Positions 1-7,979 of a stretch of 33,080 nucleotides of DNA are shown here, piece by piece. The notes beneath the pieces are model-generated. The model searched no databases and had not been told where the DNA came from. It was given only the letters and a program-made list of their open reading frames with translations. The position numbers and the translations under genes were made by a program. Positions within the stretch are counted from its first letter, which is position 1. Each line of letters begins with the position of its first letter. The stretch covers positions 1-33,080 of the forward strand of contig JAUZFR010000053.1 of assembly GCA_030840335.1 (NCBI GenBank). The letters are read 5' to 3'. The DNA comes from Actinomycetota bacterium. Its GTDB lineage: Bacteria; Actinomycetota; Actinomycetes; Actinomycetales; Microbacteriaceae.

Positions 1-1037
1 GTGACACCGTCTCGCTCGCCTCGATGGCCATGCAGCGCCTCGGAAAGGACGTCGTCGACATTGAGGACGTGAGCGTGAACTACACCGTTCCCGCCGACGT
101 CGACACTTCGACGGGCTCGGTGACCGACGAGACCGTGAAGCACGTGCTCAAGGACGTCACCTGGCTTATCGCGCCAGGGGAACGCACGGGCATCCTCGGT
201 GTAAACGGCGCGGGAAAGAGCACCCTTCTTGGCCTTGTGTCAGGCACGATCAAGCCTACGAGCGGCCGGGTCAAGCGGGGCAAGACCATCAAGGTCGCGA
301 TGCTGACGCAGCAACTCGCCGAGCTCGCAGACATCTGGGAAGACCGCGTCAGCGACGTTCTCAAGCGGCAGAAGAGTTCGTACGTTTCCGGCGGCAAGGA
401 GATGACGCCGACGCAACTTCTCGAGCGCGTCGGATTCCAGAGCGCTCAGCTGTCGACGCGGGTGAAAGAGCTGTCTGGCGGGCAGAAGCGGCGCCTGCAA
501 CTGCTGCTGATCATCCTCGACGAGCCGAATGTGCTGATCCTCGATGAGCCGACCAACGACCTCGACACCGACATGCTGGCTGCCATCGAGGACCTGCTCG
601 ATTCGTTCCCGGGCACCCTGCTCGTGGTCAGCCACGACCGGTACCTGATCGAGCGCGTGACCGACCAGCAGTACGCGATTCTGGATGGCAACTTCCGTCA
701 CCTGCCCGGTGGCGTGGAGCAGTACCTGGCATTGCGTTCCGGCCAGCTCGACGACGAGGCCGCGCGGGCGTCCGCGTCATCCAAACCGTCGGCGACCACG
801 GGCACCCCGAAGCTTTCCGGCGCAGAGCTGCGCAACGCACAGAAGGAATTCGCGGCGGCCGAGCGCAAGATCGCCAAGCTGACCGGCCAGATCGCGGAGG
901 TTCACCTCAAGCTCGCCGAGCACGACCAGTCGGACTACACCGGTCTCGGCGCTCTGACGACCGAGCTGCGCGCCTTCGAATCATCGGTCGCGGACGTCGA
1001 AACGCGCTGGCTGGAGCTCAGCGAACTGCTGGCCTAG
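1..1037 (+). CDS. ABC-F family ATPase, C-terminal part (5' end outside window)
   Basis: The reading frame is already open at base 3 and continues without a break into the ATG at 24, so the gene begins upstream of the window. What remains is the second nucleotide-binding domain: Walker A GVNGAGKST (about 199-225), signature LSGGQKRR (about 471-494), Walker B LILDEPTND (about 535-561) and an H-loop VVSHDR. No membrane segments are present, which fits ABC-F proteins: soluble ATPases that act at the ribosome (EttA/Uup/antibiotic-protection type). After the ATPase core comes a charged, alanine-rich tail of about 90 residues with coiled-coil character, resembling the C-terminal extension of Uup-like members. 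The stop is TAG at 1035-1037. The family is clear; whether it is Uup-like or a resistance factor cannot be decided without the N-terminal half and linker. Confidence 0.9.
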   Translation, partial: DTVSLASMAMQRLGKDVVDIEDVSVNYTVPADVDTSTGSVTDETVKHVLKDVTWLIAPGERTGILGVNGAGKSTLLGLVSGTIKPTSGRVKRGKTIKVAMLTQQLAELADIWEDRVSDVLKRQKSSYVSGGKEMTPTQLLERVGFQSAQLSTRVKELSGGQKRRLQLLLIILDEPNVLILDEPTNDLDTDMLAAIEDLLDSFPGTLLVVSHDRYLIERVTDQQYAILDGNFRHLPGGVEQYLALRSGQLDDEAARASASSKPSATTGTPKLSGAELRNAQKEFAAAERKIAKLTGQIAEVHLKLAEHDQSDYTGLGALTTELRAFESSVADVETRWLELSELLA

Positions 1038-1057
1038 CAGCGGGTCGACGCACCCGA

Positions 1058-1549
1058 TCAGTCGAAGTCGAGGCTGAGTTTGCGGAGCAATCCGCTGAGG
1101 CGCTCGCGGTCAGCGAGCGAGAGTCCGTCGAGCAGCTCGGACTCGCCCTGCAGCAGGAGGCTGATCGCGGAGTCGACGCGATCGCGGCCCAGCTCTGTCA
1201 TCACGACGAGGATGCCGCGACCGTCGTGCGGGTCCGTGCGGCGCTCGACAAGCATCCTCTCGACCAGGCGGTCGATTCGATTGGTCATGGTGCCGCTCGA
1301 CACGAGGGTCTGCTGCAGGAGAGCCTTCGGGCTGAGCTGGTAGGGCGGCCCGGCGCGGCGGAGGGCGGAGAGCACGTCGAATTCCCACAGTTCGAGGTCT
1401 GAGGCCGAAAACGCGACGCGTCGAGCGCGCTCGAGGTGGCGCGCCAGTCGTCCGACGCGACTCAAAACCTGCAGGGGAGCGAAGTCGAGGTCGGGCCGTT
1501 CGCGCATCCAGGCGTCGACGATGCGGTCGACTTCGTCGTTTGCGGGCAT
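1058..1549 (-). CDS. MarR-family transcriptional regulator
   Basis: A 163-residue protein of typical MarR length. The central region (about residues 50-115) has the winged-helix pattern: LWEFDVLSALRRAGPPYQLSP, then LLQQTLVSSGTMTNRIDRL as recognition helix and wing RRTDPHDGRGILVVMTELG. The DxRG-type wing motif (DGRG) and following T.LG are characteristic of the family. Helical ends would form the dimer interface. I chose the ATG at 1547-1549; the frame stays open further upstream, but that part lies across the tRNA gene and is not coding. The gene converges on the ABC-F gene (20-bp gap) and points away from tRNA-Gln. No ligand or target can be named from sequence. It is a monocistronic regulator, with no adjacent exporter or enzyme obviously under its control apart from the convergent ABC-F protein. 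Confidence 0.85.
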   Translation of the reverse strand: MPANDEVDRIVDAWMRERPDLDFAPLQVLSRVGRLARHLERARRVAFSASDLELWEFDVLSALRRAGPPYQLSPKALLQQTLVSSGTMTNRIDRLVERMLVERRTDPHDGRGILVVMTELGRDRVDSAISLLLQGESELLDGLSLADRERLSGLLRKLSLDFD

Positions 1550-1672
1550 GGCCCCATTATCGCGTGCCGCTTCCGCTCCCCTGATTGCCAACACCCCTTG
1601 CGAGCGGATGCGAGGTGCTCGCCCGAGGTCTGGCAGAATTGGTGCGCGCAGGAATCGCAGGGTGCCGCGCGA

Positions 1673-1744
1673 TCCGCCTTGGTGTAATGGCAGCACGGCA
1701 GCCTTTGGAGCTGTTAGGTCCAGGTTCGAGTCCTGGAGGCGGAG
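1673..1744 (+). tRNA. tRNA-Gln, anticodon UUG
   Basis: A 72-nt cloverleaf. The acceptor stem TCCGCCT (1673-1679) pairs fully with AGGCGGA (1737-1743), with G1744 as discriminator. The anticodon stem GCAGC/GCTGT encloses a 7-nt loop with anticodon TTG at 1705-1707. The T-arm is CCAGG-TTCGAGT-CCTGG. The 3' CCA is not encoded (the next bases are CAA), as is usual in actinobacteria. It reads CAA, with CAG by wobble. It lies upstream of glmU, with the sugar-transport cassette between them. Confidence 0.96.
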
Positions 1745-1798
1745 CAAGAAATCGGGCGACGTGGTCAACCATCGCTGCCCCCGAGGACTACTCGTCGC

Positions 1799-1833
1799 TT
1801 GTCTTCCTCGAAACGCCATGTATCTTGAATCCG
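1799..1833 (+). promoter_or_regulatory. Putative promoter for the ROK regulator, leaderless start
   Basis: TTGTCT at 1799-1804 and TATCTT at 1821-1826 are separated by 16 bp. The expected transcription start falls about seven bases after the -10 box, at the GTG of 1833. There is no Shine-Dalgarno before this GTG, nor before the in-frame ATG at 1818, so a leaderless mRNA starting at the GTG is the simplest reading. This is inferred from sequence only. Confidence 0.45.
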
Positions 1834-3014
1834 TGAGCATCACACGGGCGACGCCGGGGTCGCAGACTTCACTTCGTGAAGCCAACCGCGCCAGAATCGT
1901 GGACGCGGTCAAGAGACACGGCGGCCTCACCCAGGTCGAACTGGCCGGAGCGACCGGCTTGTCCCCGGCGACCGTTTCCAACATCGTCAAGGAGCTCACC
2001 GCATCCGGCGTCCTCCACACGACACCAAGCACTCGGAGTGGTCGCCGCGCTCAACACGTAACCCTGGCGAGGGCACTCGGGATTGTTGCCGGAGTTCACT
2101 TCTCTACCCGCCACATGAGGGTCGCGCTCGCCGACGTGACAAACACCGTCGTCGCTGAACACAACATGCCGCTGGCGAAAGACCATCGCGCCGATAACGA
2201 GCTCGACAAGGCGACGCGGCTGATCGCGGACATGCTCGAGTCTGTCGACGCGCGGATGGATGAGATCTTGGCCGTAGGCATCGCCGTCCCCGCCCCGGTG
2301 GATGCCGCGTCCGGCGAGATCTCGCGCTCCGGCCTGATGCGTGGCTGGGACGGCATCTCGATCGCCGATCTGATGCACCGCCGGATCAAGCGTCCAGTCT
2401 TTGTCGACAACGAGGCGAATTTGGGGGCCCTTGCCGAGTTCCGGCTGGGCGCCGCCCGGGGCACCACCAACTCGATCTACCTGCGCGTGGGGCAGGGGAT
2501 CGGAGCCGGTCTCATCATCAACGGCTCCGTTTTCCGCGGCTATTCGAGCAGCGCTGGCGAGTTCGGCCACATGACGATCGACGAGGGCGGGCCGCTCTGC
2601 CGGTGCGGCAACCGCGGCTGCCTCGAGGCGATTGCCGGCGGTCCGGCGATCATCGACAGCCTGCGCGAGGGCAACGGCCCCATGAAACTGACGGATGTCG
2701 TCGTGCATGCGATCGCGGGCGACCCCCTGTGCATCCGCGCGATCGCGGACGCCGGCCGTCACATCGGCATCGCCGCAGCGAACGTCTGCAACCTTCTTGC
2801 CCCCGAGCGAATCGTGGTTGGCGGCGAGTTGGCGAGGGCGGGTGAGCTGCTGCTCGGCCCCATTCGTCACAGCCTCGAGCGCTCGGTCGTGATGAGCACG
2901 GACAAGGTCGCCGACATCGTTCAGGGCCAGCTTGGGGAACGCGCCGAGCTCACCGGTGCTCTCCTCTACGCGGTCGATCGAACGTCCATTGGGGCGGATG
3001 ACCCGATCGCATGA
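1833..3014 (+). CDS. ROK-family transcriptional regulator (XylR/NagC type)
   Basis: About 393 residues, the normal length for a ROK repressor. The N-terminal winged HTH has GGLTQVELAGATGLSPATVS followed by NIVKELTASG. The sugar-binding ROK fold follows, with VDNEANLGALAEF, EFGHMTIDEGG and the zinc-binding CRCGNRGCLE motif. The DxGGTK phosphate-binding motif of ROK kinases is absent at the start of the fold (AGVHFSTRHMRVALADV), so this is a regulator rather than a sugar kinase. The start was set at GTG 1833 because a promoter-like element places transcription initiation there; ATG 1818 would add five residues. It directly precedes the xylose-type ABC importer, and a palindrome lies just upstream of that importer's first gene, so it probably represses the transporter and responds to its sugar. 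The true inducer is unknown. Confidence 0.88.
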   Translation: MSITRATPGSQTSLREANRARIVDAVKRHGGLTQVELAGATGLSPATVSNIVKELTASGVLHTTPSTRSGRRAQHVTLARALGIVAGVHFSTRHMRVALADVTNTVVAEHNMPLAKDHRADNELDKATRLIADMLESVDARMDEILAVGIAVPAPVDAASGEISRSGLMRGWDGISIADLMHRRIKRPVFVDNEANLGALAEFRLGAARGTTNSIYLRVGQGIGAGLIINGSVFRGYSSSAGEFGHMTIDEGGPLCRCGNRGCLEAIAGGPAIIDSLREGNGPMKLTDVVVHAIAGDPLCIRAIADAGRHIGIAAANVCNLLAPERIVVGGELARAGELLLGPIRHSLERSVVMSTDKVADIVQGQLGERAELTGALLYAVDRTSIGADDPIA

Positions 3015-3083
3015 CCGAGCCGCCTCTCCCGAGCAGGCGCAAATGCCCCCCAAACGGGGAAATCTAACGATTTCGCGACGGTC

Positions 3084-3134
3084 TCAAGTTGTTGAGTTCA
3101 AGACTTGACGCCAATGAGCTTTTGCTGGCATGCT
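3084..3134 (+). promoter_or_regulatory. Putative promoter with overlapping palindromic operator upstream of the sugar-binding protein
   Basis: TCAAGT (3084-3089) and ACTTGA (3103-3108) form an inverted repeat, with an inner TTGA/TCAA pair (3092-3095, 3098-3101). The right arm overlaps a -35-like TTGACG (3105-3110), and a weak -10-like CATGCT sits at 3129-3134 after 18 bp. A regulator bound here would block polymerase, which fits repression by the adjacent ROK protein. The binding protein is inferred from position only. Confidence 0.45.
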
Positions 3135-3177
3135 CAACCCGTCGCCAATGAGGGCGTCACGAATCGGAGGTTATTCA

Positions 3178-4263
3178 ATGAAGATCGCCACCAAGAGAGT
3201 TGTTGTTGCAGCCACCGCTCTCCTGCTCACAGCCGGCACGTTGACGGCATGTTCGAGCACGTCCAACGGCAGCGGCACCGCGGCCAAGGACAACTTCAAA
3301 ATCGGGCTTCTTCTACCCGACATCGTTACCGCTCGCTATGAGTCGGCTGACCGCCCGTATTTCGAGGCTGAGGTCAAGAGGCTCGCCCCTAACGCAACCG
3401 TTCTGTATCAGAACGCCGCGAGTGACGCATCCAAGCAGCAGCAGCAGGCGCAGGCCATGATCGCCCAGGGCGTCAAGGTTCTCGTGCTCGACGCTTTCGA
3501 CGGTGACGCGGCGCAGTCCATCGTCACGGCAGCAAAAGCCAAGAAGATTCCCGTGATCGACTACGACCGCCTCGTCGCGGGCGGACAGTCCGACTACTAC
3601 ATTTCCTTCGACAACGAGAAGGTCGGCGAGCTGCAGGGCCAGGCTTTCGTCGACAACCTCAAGGCGAACGGCGTTCCGACCGGTACCAACATCCTGATGA
3701 TCGACGGCTCGCCGACGGACAACAACGCCACACTCTTCGCACAGGGCGCTCACAAGATCATCGACGCCAGCGGATACAAGCCGCTCGACGAGTACAAGAC
3801 GCCCGGATGGGAGCCGGCAAAGGCACAGACCTGGGTCACCAGCCAGATCACTAAGTACGGATCGCAGATCAAGGGCATCTACGCAGCGAACGACGGCACC
3901 GCGGGTGGCGCCATCGCAGCACTGAAGGCCAAGAAGATCGACCCGTCGAAGCTGTCCATCACGGGCCAGGACGCGTCACTTGCCGGCATCCAGAGCATCC
4001 TCGCCGGAGACCAGTTCATGACCATCTACAAGGCGTTCAAGCCGGAAGCCGACCAGGCCGCTGACCTCGCGGTCAAACTGGCCAAGGGCCAGAAGCCGAC
4101 CGCTCCGACCACCGTCAGCGGGGTCCCGTCGTTCCTCCTCGTGCCGGTCGCCGTCACTGTGAAGAACATCGAAGACACCGTAGTGAAGGACAAGCTGTAC
4201 ACGGTCGCCGAGATCTGCACCACGGCATATGCAGCAGCCTGCACGGCCAACGGCGTTCAGTAA
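3178..4263 (+). CDS. xylF: Xylose-type sugar ABC transporter, substrate-binding lipoprotein
   Basis: 361 residues. The start at ATG 3178 has a GGAGG Shine-Dalgarno just upstream. A lipoprotein signal is clear: MKIATKRVVV, a hydrophobic stretch, then the lipobox LTAC with the lipidated cysteine at residue 25. The mature protein would be anchored outside the membrane. The body is a periplasmic-binding-protein fold of the CUT2 class close to E. coli XylF: YDRLV, the run YYISFDNEKVGELQ, GSPTDNNATLF, NDGTAGGAIAAL, ITGQDASLAGIQ and MTIYKAF all have direct XylF counterparts. It would capture a pentose or similar monosaccharide for the ATPase and permease downstream. Xylose is the best guess from family resemblance; no xylose isomerase or kinase is in the window, so the substrate stays provisional. 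Confidence 0.88.
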   Translation: MKIATKRVVVAATALLLTAGTLTACSSTSNGSGTAAKDNFKIGLLLPDIVTARYESADRPYFEAEVKRLAPNATVLYQNAASDASKQQQQAQAMIAQGVKVLVLDAFDGDAAQSIVTAAKAKKIPVIDYDRLVAGGQSDYYISFDNEKVGELQGQAFVDNLKANGVPTGTNILMIDGSPTDNNATLFAQGAHKIIDASGYKPLDEYKTPGWEPAKAQTWVTSQITKYGSQIKGIYAANDGTAGGAIAALKAKKIDPSKLSITGQDASLAGIQSILAGDQFMTIYKAFKPEADQAADLAVKLAKGQKPTAPTTVSGVPSFLLVPVAVTVKNIEDTVVKDKLYTVAEICTTAYAAACTANGVQ

Positions 4264-4277
4264 CACCTAGCGAAAAA

Positions 4278-4309
4278 GGTCGGGGATCACCTGCGGGTGA
4301 TCCCCGGCC
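4278..4309 (+). terminator. Strong hairpin between the binding-protein and ATPase genes
   Basis: GGGGATCACC (4282-4291) pairs perfectly with GGTGATCCCC (4296-4305) around loop TGCG. Outer C-G, T-G and two G-C pairs lengthen the stem to about 14 bp. No T-tract follows (GTATTATGCC). In binding-protein operons such a hairpin usually stabilises the upstream mRNA or partly terminates transcription, giving more binding protein than ATPase and permease. Confidence 0.75.
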
Positions 4310-4348
4310 GTATTATGCCGTCTGCGGCCCATCTACAAAGGAGTAACA

Positions 4349-5173
4349 GTGACTCTCGTCTCTGACGTCTCACCTGACAAGCACGTGGTGGTGGACCCCG
4401 TCCTCACCATGCGGGGAATCAACAAGGGTTTCGGTGCGGTGCAGGCGCTCACCGATATCGACCTCGACATCTACCCTGGCGAAGTCGTTGCACTCGTTGG
4501 TGACAACGGTGCGGGCAAGTCGACACTGGTCAAGATCCTCGCCGGCGTTCACCCGCCGGACTCCGGAACCGTCACCTTCAACGACAAGAAGGTCTCGATC
4601 CCGAGCCCGGCTGCTTCTCGCGAGCTGGGCATCGCCACGGTGTTCCAGGACCTCGCGCTGTGCGACAACCTGGATGTCGTCTCGAACCTCTTCCTCGGAC
4701 GCGAGATCGGCGCGTTCTCGCTCGATGAAGTCGAGATGGAGAGCCGGTCGTGGGAGTTGCTCCGACAGCTTTCCGCCAAGATCCCCTCTGTGCGGATCGC
4801 TGTCGCGTCCCTCTCGGGTGGACAGCGGCAGACCGTCGCGATCGCTCGCTCCCTCATCGGCGAGCCAACCGTGGTCATCCTCGACGAACCGACCGCCGCC
4901 CTCGGCGTCGCTCAGACCGCCGAAGTACTCAACCTCATCGAGCGACTCCGCGAACGCGGCCTCGGCGTACTCCTGATCAGCCACAATCTGGCTGACGTGC
5001 AGGCCGTCGCCGACCGCTGCGTTGTGCTCCGCCTCGGACGCAACAACGGTGTGTTCCGAGTCGCGGAAGTCAGCTACGAAGAAATCATTGCCGCGATCAC
5101 GGGCGCGACCGACAACGTCGTCACTCGTCGCGCCGCCGCGACCAGCGCGAACAACGAGGAGACGAGCAAGTGA
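4349..5173 (+). CDS. Sugar ABC transporter ATP-binding protein, single-domain CUT2 type
   Basis: 274 residues starting at GTG 4349, preceded by AAGGAG (4338-4343) at good spacing. It has one complete ABC domain: Walker A GDNGAGKST (residues 51-59), Q-loop FQD (about 99-101), signature LSGGQ (155-159), Walker B VVILDE (175-180) and H-loop LLISHN. Most CUT2 ATPases (XylG, RbsA, AraG) are about 500-residue fusions of two ABC domains; this one is half that, like FrcA of the fructose importer and many actinobacterial homologues, so it should act as a homodimer. Its stop codon overlaps the permease start (GTGA), indicating translational coupling. It powers import of the sugar delivered by the lipoprotein encoded upstream. 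Confidence 0.9.
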   Translation: MTLVSDVSPDKHVVVDPVLTMRGINKGFGAVQALTDIDLDIYPGEVVALVGDNGAGKSTLVKILAGVHPPDSGTVTFNDKKVSIPSPAASRELGIATVFQDLALCDNLDVVSNLFLGREIGAFSLDEVEMESRSWELLRQLSAKIPSVRIAVASLSGGQRQTVAIARSLIGEPTVVILDEPTAALGVAQTAEVLNLIERLRERGLGVLLISHNLADVQAVADRCVVLRLGRNNGVFRVAEVSYEEIIAAITGATDNVVTRRAAATSANNEETSK

Positions 5174-6438
5174 CCCAGACCCCCGCCACCCCCACGCCGA
5201 TGTCCGCCACACCGACCGACCTGCAGGACGAGCGCCTGCTGCGCCCGACCGGATTTGGCGGCACCGTGGGCGCCTCCATTCGGCGCGTCCGCGGCGGTGA
5301 CCTCGGGTCGCTTCCGGTCGTCGTCGGTCTCGTGGTCATCTGGGCCGTGTTCGAAGTGCTCAACTCGGCCTTCCTCACACCGGGCAACCTGTCAGACCTG
5401 CTGGTGCAGAGCGCCGCAACCGGCGTGATCAGCGTCGGGATCGTGCTCGTGCTGCTACTGGGCCAGATCGACCTCTCGGTCGGTTCCGTCGCCGGCCTCG
5501 CATCCGCGATTCTCGGCGTGCTGCTTGTGCAGTACCACTGGCCGGAGTGGTTGATCATCCCGGCTGTTGTCCTCGCCGGTGTGGTCATCGGCCTGGTCTA
5601 CGGCTTCCTGTTCGTGCGATTTGGCGTGCCAAGCTTCGTGATCACCCTCGCCGGCCTGCTCAGCGTCCTCGGACTTCAGCTCTTCGTGCTCGGCCCGCTC
5701 GGCACGATCAACCTCGGCTTCACCTCGTTCATCACCGAGTTTTCACTTCTGCTCTTCGTGCCGCCATGGCTGACCTATGTTCTGGCGGCCATCGCAGCTG
5801 TCGGCTACGGAGCCACCGCGTATCTGAGCGCGTCCAAGCGTCGCAACGCAGGTCTTTCGGCGCCGTCACTGGCCTGGACGCTCATCAAGGCGGCCATCCT
5901 TCTGGTGTTCATGGTCGTCGGGTCCGCATACCTGAACACGTCGGTCACCGGCGGCATCGGCGACTCGTTCGTACTGCTCGTCGTGCTCGTCGTGATCATG
6001 AATTACGCGCTGACTCGCACGAAGTGGGGCCGCTCGGTCTTCGCGGTCGGCGGCAACGTCGAGGCCGCCCGTCGCGCCGGCATCCGGGTCAACCGTGTCT
6101 ACGTCAGCGTGTTCGTGCTGTGTTCGGCCTTCGCCGCGATGGGCGGCCTGCTGCTGGCTGGCAACCTCGGCTCCGCGAGCCCGAGCACGGGAACGACCGA
6201 CACCAACCTGAATGCGATCGCCGCGGCGGTCATCGGTGGAACGAGCCTCTTCGGCGGCCGTGGTTCCGCATACTCCGCGCTGCTCGGTATCGTCGTGATC
6301 CAGTCGATCTCGAATGGTCTCGGGCTCCTCAGCCTCGACTCTTCCGTGCGCTACATGGTGACGGGTGTCGTGTTGCTGTTGGCAGTGATCGTCGACTCGC
6401 TGTCGCGCCGCTCGCGCACGGCGCACGGTCGCGCGTAG
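5170..6438 (+). CDS. xylH: Sugar ABC transporter permease, XylH-like
   Basis: 422 residues from GTG 5170, with a GAGGAG Shine-Dalgarno inside the end of the ATPase gene. The protein is strongly hydrophobic with about ten membrane segments after a cytoplasmic N-terminus of some 45 residues. Conserved CUT2 permease motifs are present: GQIDLSVGSVAGL near the second or third helix, the coupling loop AVGGNVEAARRAGI that contacts the ATPase, and AVIGGTSLFGGRGS. The length, with extra helices around positions 190-290, matches XylH rather than the shorter RbsC. It forms the membrane channel of the importer, presumably as a homodimer. A clear terminator follows, closing the operon. Confidence 0.9.
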   Translation: MTQTPATPTPMSATPTDLQDERLLRPTGFGGTVGASIRRVRGGDLGSLPVVVGLVVIWAVFEVLNSAFLTPGNLSDLLVQSAATGVISVGIVLVLLLGQIDLSVGSVAGLASAILGVLLVQYHWPEWLIIPAVVLAGVVIGLVYGFLFVRFGVPSFVITLAGLLSVLGLQLFVLGPLGTINLGFTSFITEFSLLLFVPPWLTYVLAAIAAVGYGATAYLSASKRRNAGLSAPSLAWTLIKAAILLVFMVVGSAYLNTSVTGGIGDSFVLLVVLVVIMNYALTRTKWGRSVFAVGGNVEAARRAGIRVNRVYVSVFVLCSAFAAMGGLLLAGNLGSASPSTGTTDTNLNAIAAAVIGGTSLFGGRGSAYSALLGIVVIQSISNGLGLLSLDSSVRYMVTGVVLLLAVIVDSLSRRSRTAHGRA

Positions 6439-6455
6439 GCACCGATTCGATACGC

Positions 6456-6485
6456 AGGGCCCGGGACTATCCCGGGCCTTTCGTC
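6456..6485 (+). terminator. Rho-independent terminator after the sugar-transport operon
   Basis: GGCCCGGGA (6458-6466) and TCCCGGGCC (6470-6478) form a perfect 9-bp GC stem with loop CTA, extended by A-T and G-T pairs. TTTCGTCGTTCT follows as a modest T-rich tail. It separates the transporter operon from glmU. Confidence 0.85.
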
Positions 6486-6506
6486 GTTCTAAGAGAGAAT
6501 GGGGCC

Positions 6507-7946
6507 ATGGCCGACAACAACCTCGCCGTTATCGTTCTCGCCGCAGGTCAGGGCACTCGGATGAAATCCGCGCTGCCGAAGATTCTGCATCCGCTCGCTG
6601 GAGTGCCGATCGTCGGGCACGTCCTCGCAACCGCACGCAAGCTCGAGCCCGCCCATGTCGTCGTCGTCGTGCGGCATGAACGAGATGCGGTCGCCGCAAC
6701 CGTGACGGAGCTCATGCCGGAGGCCGTCGTTGTCGACCAGGACGATATCGCGGGAACGGGACGCGCGGTCGAGGTCGCGATCTCTGCCCTGCCGCGGGGG
6801 TTCGACGGTGATGTCGTCGTCGTGAGCGGCGACGTGCCGCTGCTCAACGCATCCACCCTCAGCCAGCTGATCGAGGCCCACCGCGCAGGGGACGCGGCGG
6901 CGACCATCCTCTCGGCGTTCTTCGATGACGCGACCGGGTACGGCCGAATCGTGCGCGCCAGCAACGGATACGTGGATCGCATCGTCGAACAGAAGGATGC
7001 GACGCTCGCCGAACTCGACATCACGGAGATCAATTCCGGCACCTATGTCTTCCGGCTGAAGGAACTGCGGGAGCAGCTGGTCCTCGTCGGCACCGACAAC
7101 ACCCAGGGCGAGAAGTACCTGACCGACGTGGTCGGACTGCTGCGCGAATCGGGATCAGGGGTGACCGCTGTGCCGGTCAGCGAGAGCTGGATCGTCGCCG
7201 GCATCAACGACCGCGTGCAGCTTGCCGAGACGGCGCGCAGACTCAACCAGATCATCGTCACCGGCTGGCAGCTCGCGGGAGTCACGGTGCGCGATCCGCG
7301 CACCACCTGGATCGACCTCGACGTGACGATCGGCGAGGATGTCGAGCTGCTGCCCGGCACGATGCTGATCGGCCCGACAGCAATCGAGCGCGGCGCGATC
7401 ATCGGTCCGGACACCAGTCTCGACTCGTGCGAGGTCGGCGAGGGTGCGACCGTCCGTCGCACTGACGCGACGCTCGCGGTGATCGGCGCCGGCGCATCCG
7501 TTGGGCCGTTCGCCTATCTGCGACCTGGCACAATCCTCGGCGCGGACGGCAAGATCGGCACGTTCGTCGAAACCAAGAACTCGAAGATCGGCGTGGGCAG
7601 CAAGGTGCCGCACCTCAGTTACATCGGTGACACGACGATCGGCGAGCACACCAACATCGGAGCGGGGGGCATCACGGCGAACTACGACGACCTCGTCAAG
7701 AACCGCACCGAGATTGGATCGCATGTTCACTCGGGGTCTCACAACGTCTTCGTCGCGCCGGTTAGAATTGGTGACGGAGCCAAGACTGGAGCAGGAACCG
7801 TCGTGCGCAAAGACGTGCCGGCGGGTGCCCTCGCGATCACGGTGGCTTCGCAGCGCAACATGATTGGCTGGGTCGAAGCTAATCGTTCGGGAACCGAGTC
7901 CGCGGCAGCGGCAGCGGCAGCGAACGAAGGCACCGATACAGCCTGA
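6507..7946 (+). CDS. glmU: Bifunctional N-acetylglucosamine-1-phosphate uridyltransferase / glucosamine-1-phosphate acetyltransferase
   Basis: 479 residues, the usual GlmU size. It performs the last two steps to UDP-GlcNAc for peptidoglycan: acetylation of glucosamine-1-phosphate and uridylyl transfer. The N-terminal pyrophosphorylase domain shows LAAGQGTRMKSALPKILHPL, SGDVPLL, EQKDATLAEL and NSGTYVF. The C-terminal left-handed beta-helix shows repeated hexapeptides and the acetyltransferase core FAYLRPGTIL, VETKNSKIG, YIGDTTIGEHTNIGAGGITA and NYDD. ATG 6507 was chosen because the N-terminus MADNNLAVIVLAAG fits the family; the frame is open far upstream through the permease gene but that is not coding. 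The tail is alanine-rich and low complexity, as in other actinobacterial GlmU. prs follows 33 bp downstream, a pairing conserved across Gram-positive bacteria. Confidence 0.97.
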   Translation: MADNNLAVIVLAAGQGTRMKSALPKILHPLAGVPIVGHVLATARKLEPAHVVVVVRHERDAVAATVTELMPEAVVVDQDDIAGTGRAVEVAISALPRGFDGDVVVVSGDVPLLNASTLSQLIEAHRAGDAAATILSAFFDDATGYGRIVRASNGYVDRIVEQKDATLAELDITEINSGTYVFRLKELREQLVLVGTDNTQGEKYLTDVVGLLRESGSGVTAVPVSESWIVAGINDRVQLAETARRLNQIIVTGWQLAGVTVRDPRTTWIDLDVTIGEDVELLPGTMLIGPTAIERGAIIGPDTSLDSCEVGEGATVRRTDATLAVIGAGASVGPFAYLRPGTILGADGKIGTFVETKNSKIGVGSKVPHLSYIGDTTIGEHTNIGAGGITANYDDLVKNRTEIGSHVHSGSHNVFVAPVRIGDGAKTGAGTVVRKDVPAGALAITVASQRNMIGWVEANRSGTESAAAAAAANEGTDTA

Positions 7947-7979
7947 CCACCGTCGGCGAGCCGGCAGGAAGCAGGACCC

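Noticed and set aside
1673-1744. tRNA-Gln as an attachment site of an integrated element
   Set aside because: No integrase gene and no repeated copy of the tRNA 3' end were found in the window.
5547-6506. N-terminal extension of glmU into the permease gene
   Set aside because: The open frame there is an alternative frame of the permease coding region; the GlmU N-terminus fits the ATG at 6507 and a terminator lies between.
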